Translations under genes and position numbers: made by a program
The notes under the pieces: model-generated
What the model was told of the DNA's origin: nothing
Seen by the model: the letters and a program-made list of their open reading frames with translations, nothing else
Database searches by the model: none
From: Rhodospirillales bacterium
GTDB taxonomy: Bacteria > Pseudomonadota > Alphaproteobacteria > Rhodospirillales > Shumkoniaceae
Length of the DNA: 54,826 bases
Assembly (NCBI GenBank): GCA_014859895.1
Contig: JACZKS010000091.1
Location: 1 to 54,826, forward strand
Direction: 5' to 3'
Shown here: positions 54,800 to 54,826 of the stretch, in pieces
How positions within the stretch are numbered: the stretch's first letter is position 1
How the letters are laid out: every line of letters begins with the position of its first letter

Positions 54800-54826
54800 A
54801 GGGGGCAGCCCCCGCCGGCCCCCCTC

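Noticed and set aside
54745-54800. Flagellar sigma28 promoter upstream of flgB (CCGATACT)
   Set aside because: The -10-like CCGATACT is present but the element at the correct -35 distance (GCTTTCTT) does not match TAAAGTTT. flgB is also normally an early gene not dependent on sigma28.

Overview
The window reads as one uninterrupted stretch of a high-GC alphaproteobacterial chromosome, most likely from a Rhodospirillales (Rhodospirillum/Magnetospirillum-like) flagellated organism. The evidence is a split proton-translocating transhydrogenase with the three-gene pntAA-pntAB-pntB layout and lengths known from Rhodospirillum rubrum, the cell-cycle proteins CckA and TrcR, a zinc-free L31, a COQ9 protein, GTTC-N7-GTTC SOS operators, a CtrA-type operator and an alphaproteobacterial 6S RNA between zapA and the 5-formyl-THF ligase gene. 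No insertion sequence, prophage, tRNA, rRNA or CRISPR array was seen. Almost all genes are conserved housekeeping genes with uniform codon use, so the interest lies mainly in regulatory and non-coding elements and in a few poorly characterised modules.

Layout. 1-4878 (minus): the 5' end of tolA, then tolR, tolQ, ybgC, ruvB, ruvA, ruvC and yebC (envelope energisation and Holliday-junction processing). 5148-7368 (minus): a YmdB-like phosphoesterase, 5-formyl-THF cyclo-ligase, 6S RNA, zapA and a small coiled-coil protein. 7570-11284 (plus): gap, an unknown small protein, thiE, efp and suhB. 11444-15004 (plus): an OmpA-like periplasmic protein with a MotA/TolQ-like and a MotB-like membrane protein, which looks like an undescribed proton-driven envelope machine. 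Then an MFS exporter, rpmE, a degenerate class III cyclase, and an hsp20 gene under an RpoH-type promoter and a ROSE-like RNA thermometer.

19115-19532 is a non-coding interval with two minus-strand intrinsic terminators, a candidate sRNA preceded by an exact CtrA-type box, and a 14-bp inverted repeat that would let two adjacent minus-strand RNAs pair with each other. Next come DUF1192, trcR, pfk flanked by two DUF465 genes, a lactonase-like propeller, a degenerate GGDEF protein, purE, COQ9, def, rpsU, the pnt operon, YbjQ, an ABC1 kinase, pepF, an acyl-CoA synthetase, panE and a sugar-nucleotide epimerase. 37637-40265 holds a long leader and a three-gene transporter module (single-TM peptide, DUF5395, PSE/YeiH-type exporter).

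40284-48634 carries pyk, meaB, a periplasmic cyclophilin, alaS and recA, the last with SOS operators in its promoter region. 48809-54717 (minus) has flgB, flgC, fliE, fliQ, fliR and flhB followed by cckA, with a CtrA-like site upstream of flgB. Three CtrA-linked elements therefore sit in one window: the CckA kinase, a flagellar operon and a candidate sRNA. Glycolysis is represented by gap, pfk and pyk at separate sites. All functional assignments come from motif and family recognition by eye; no database search was run.
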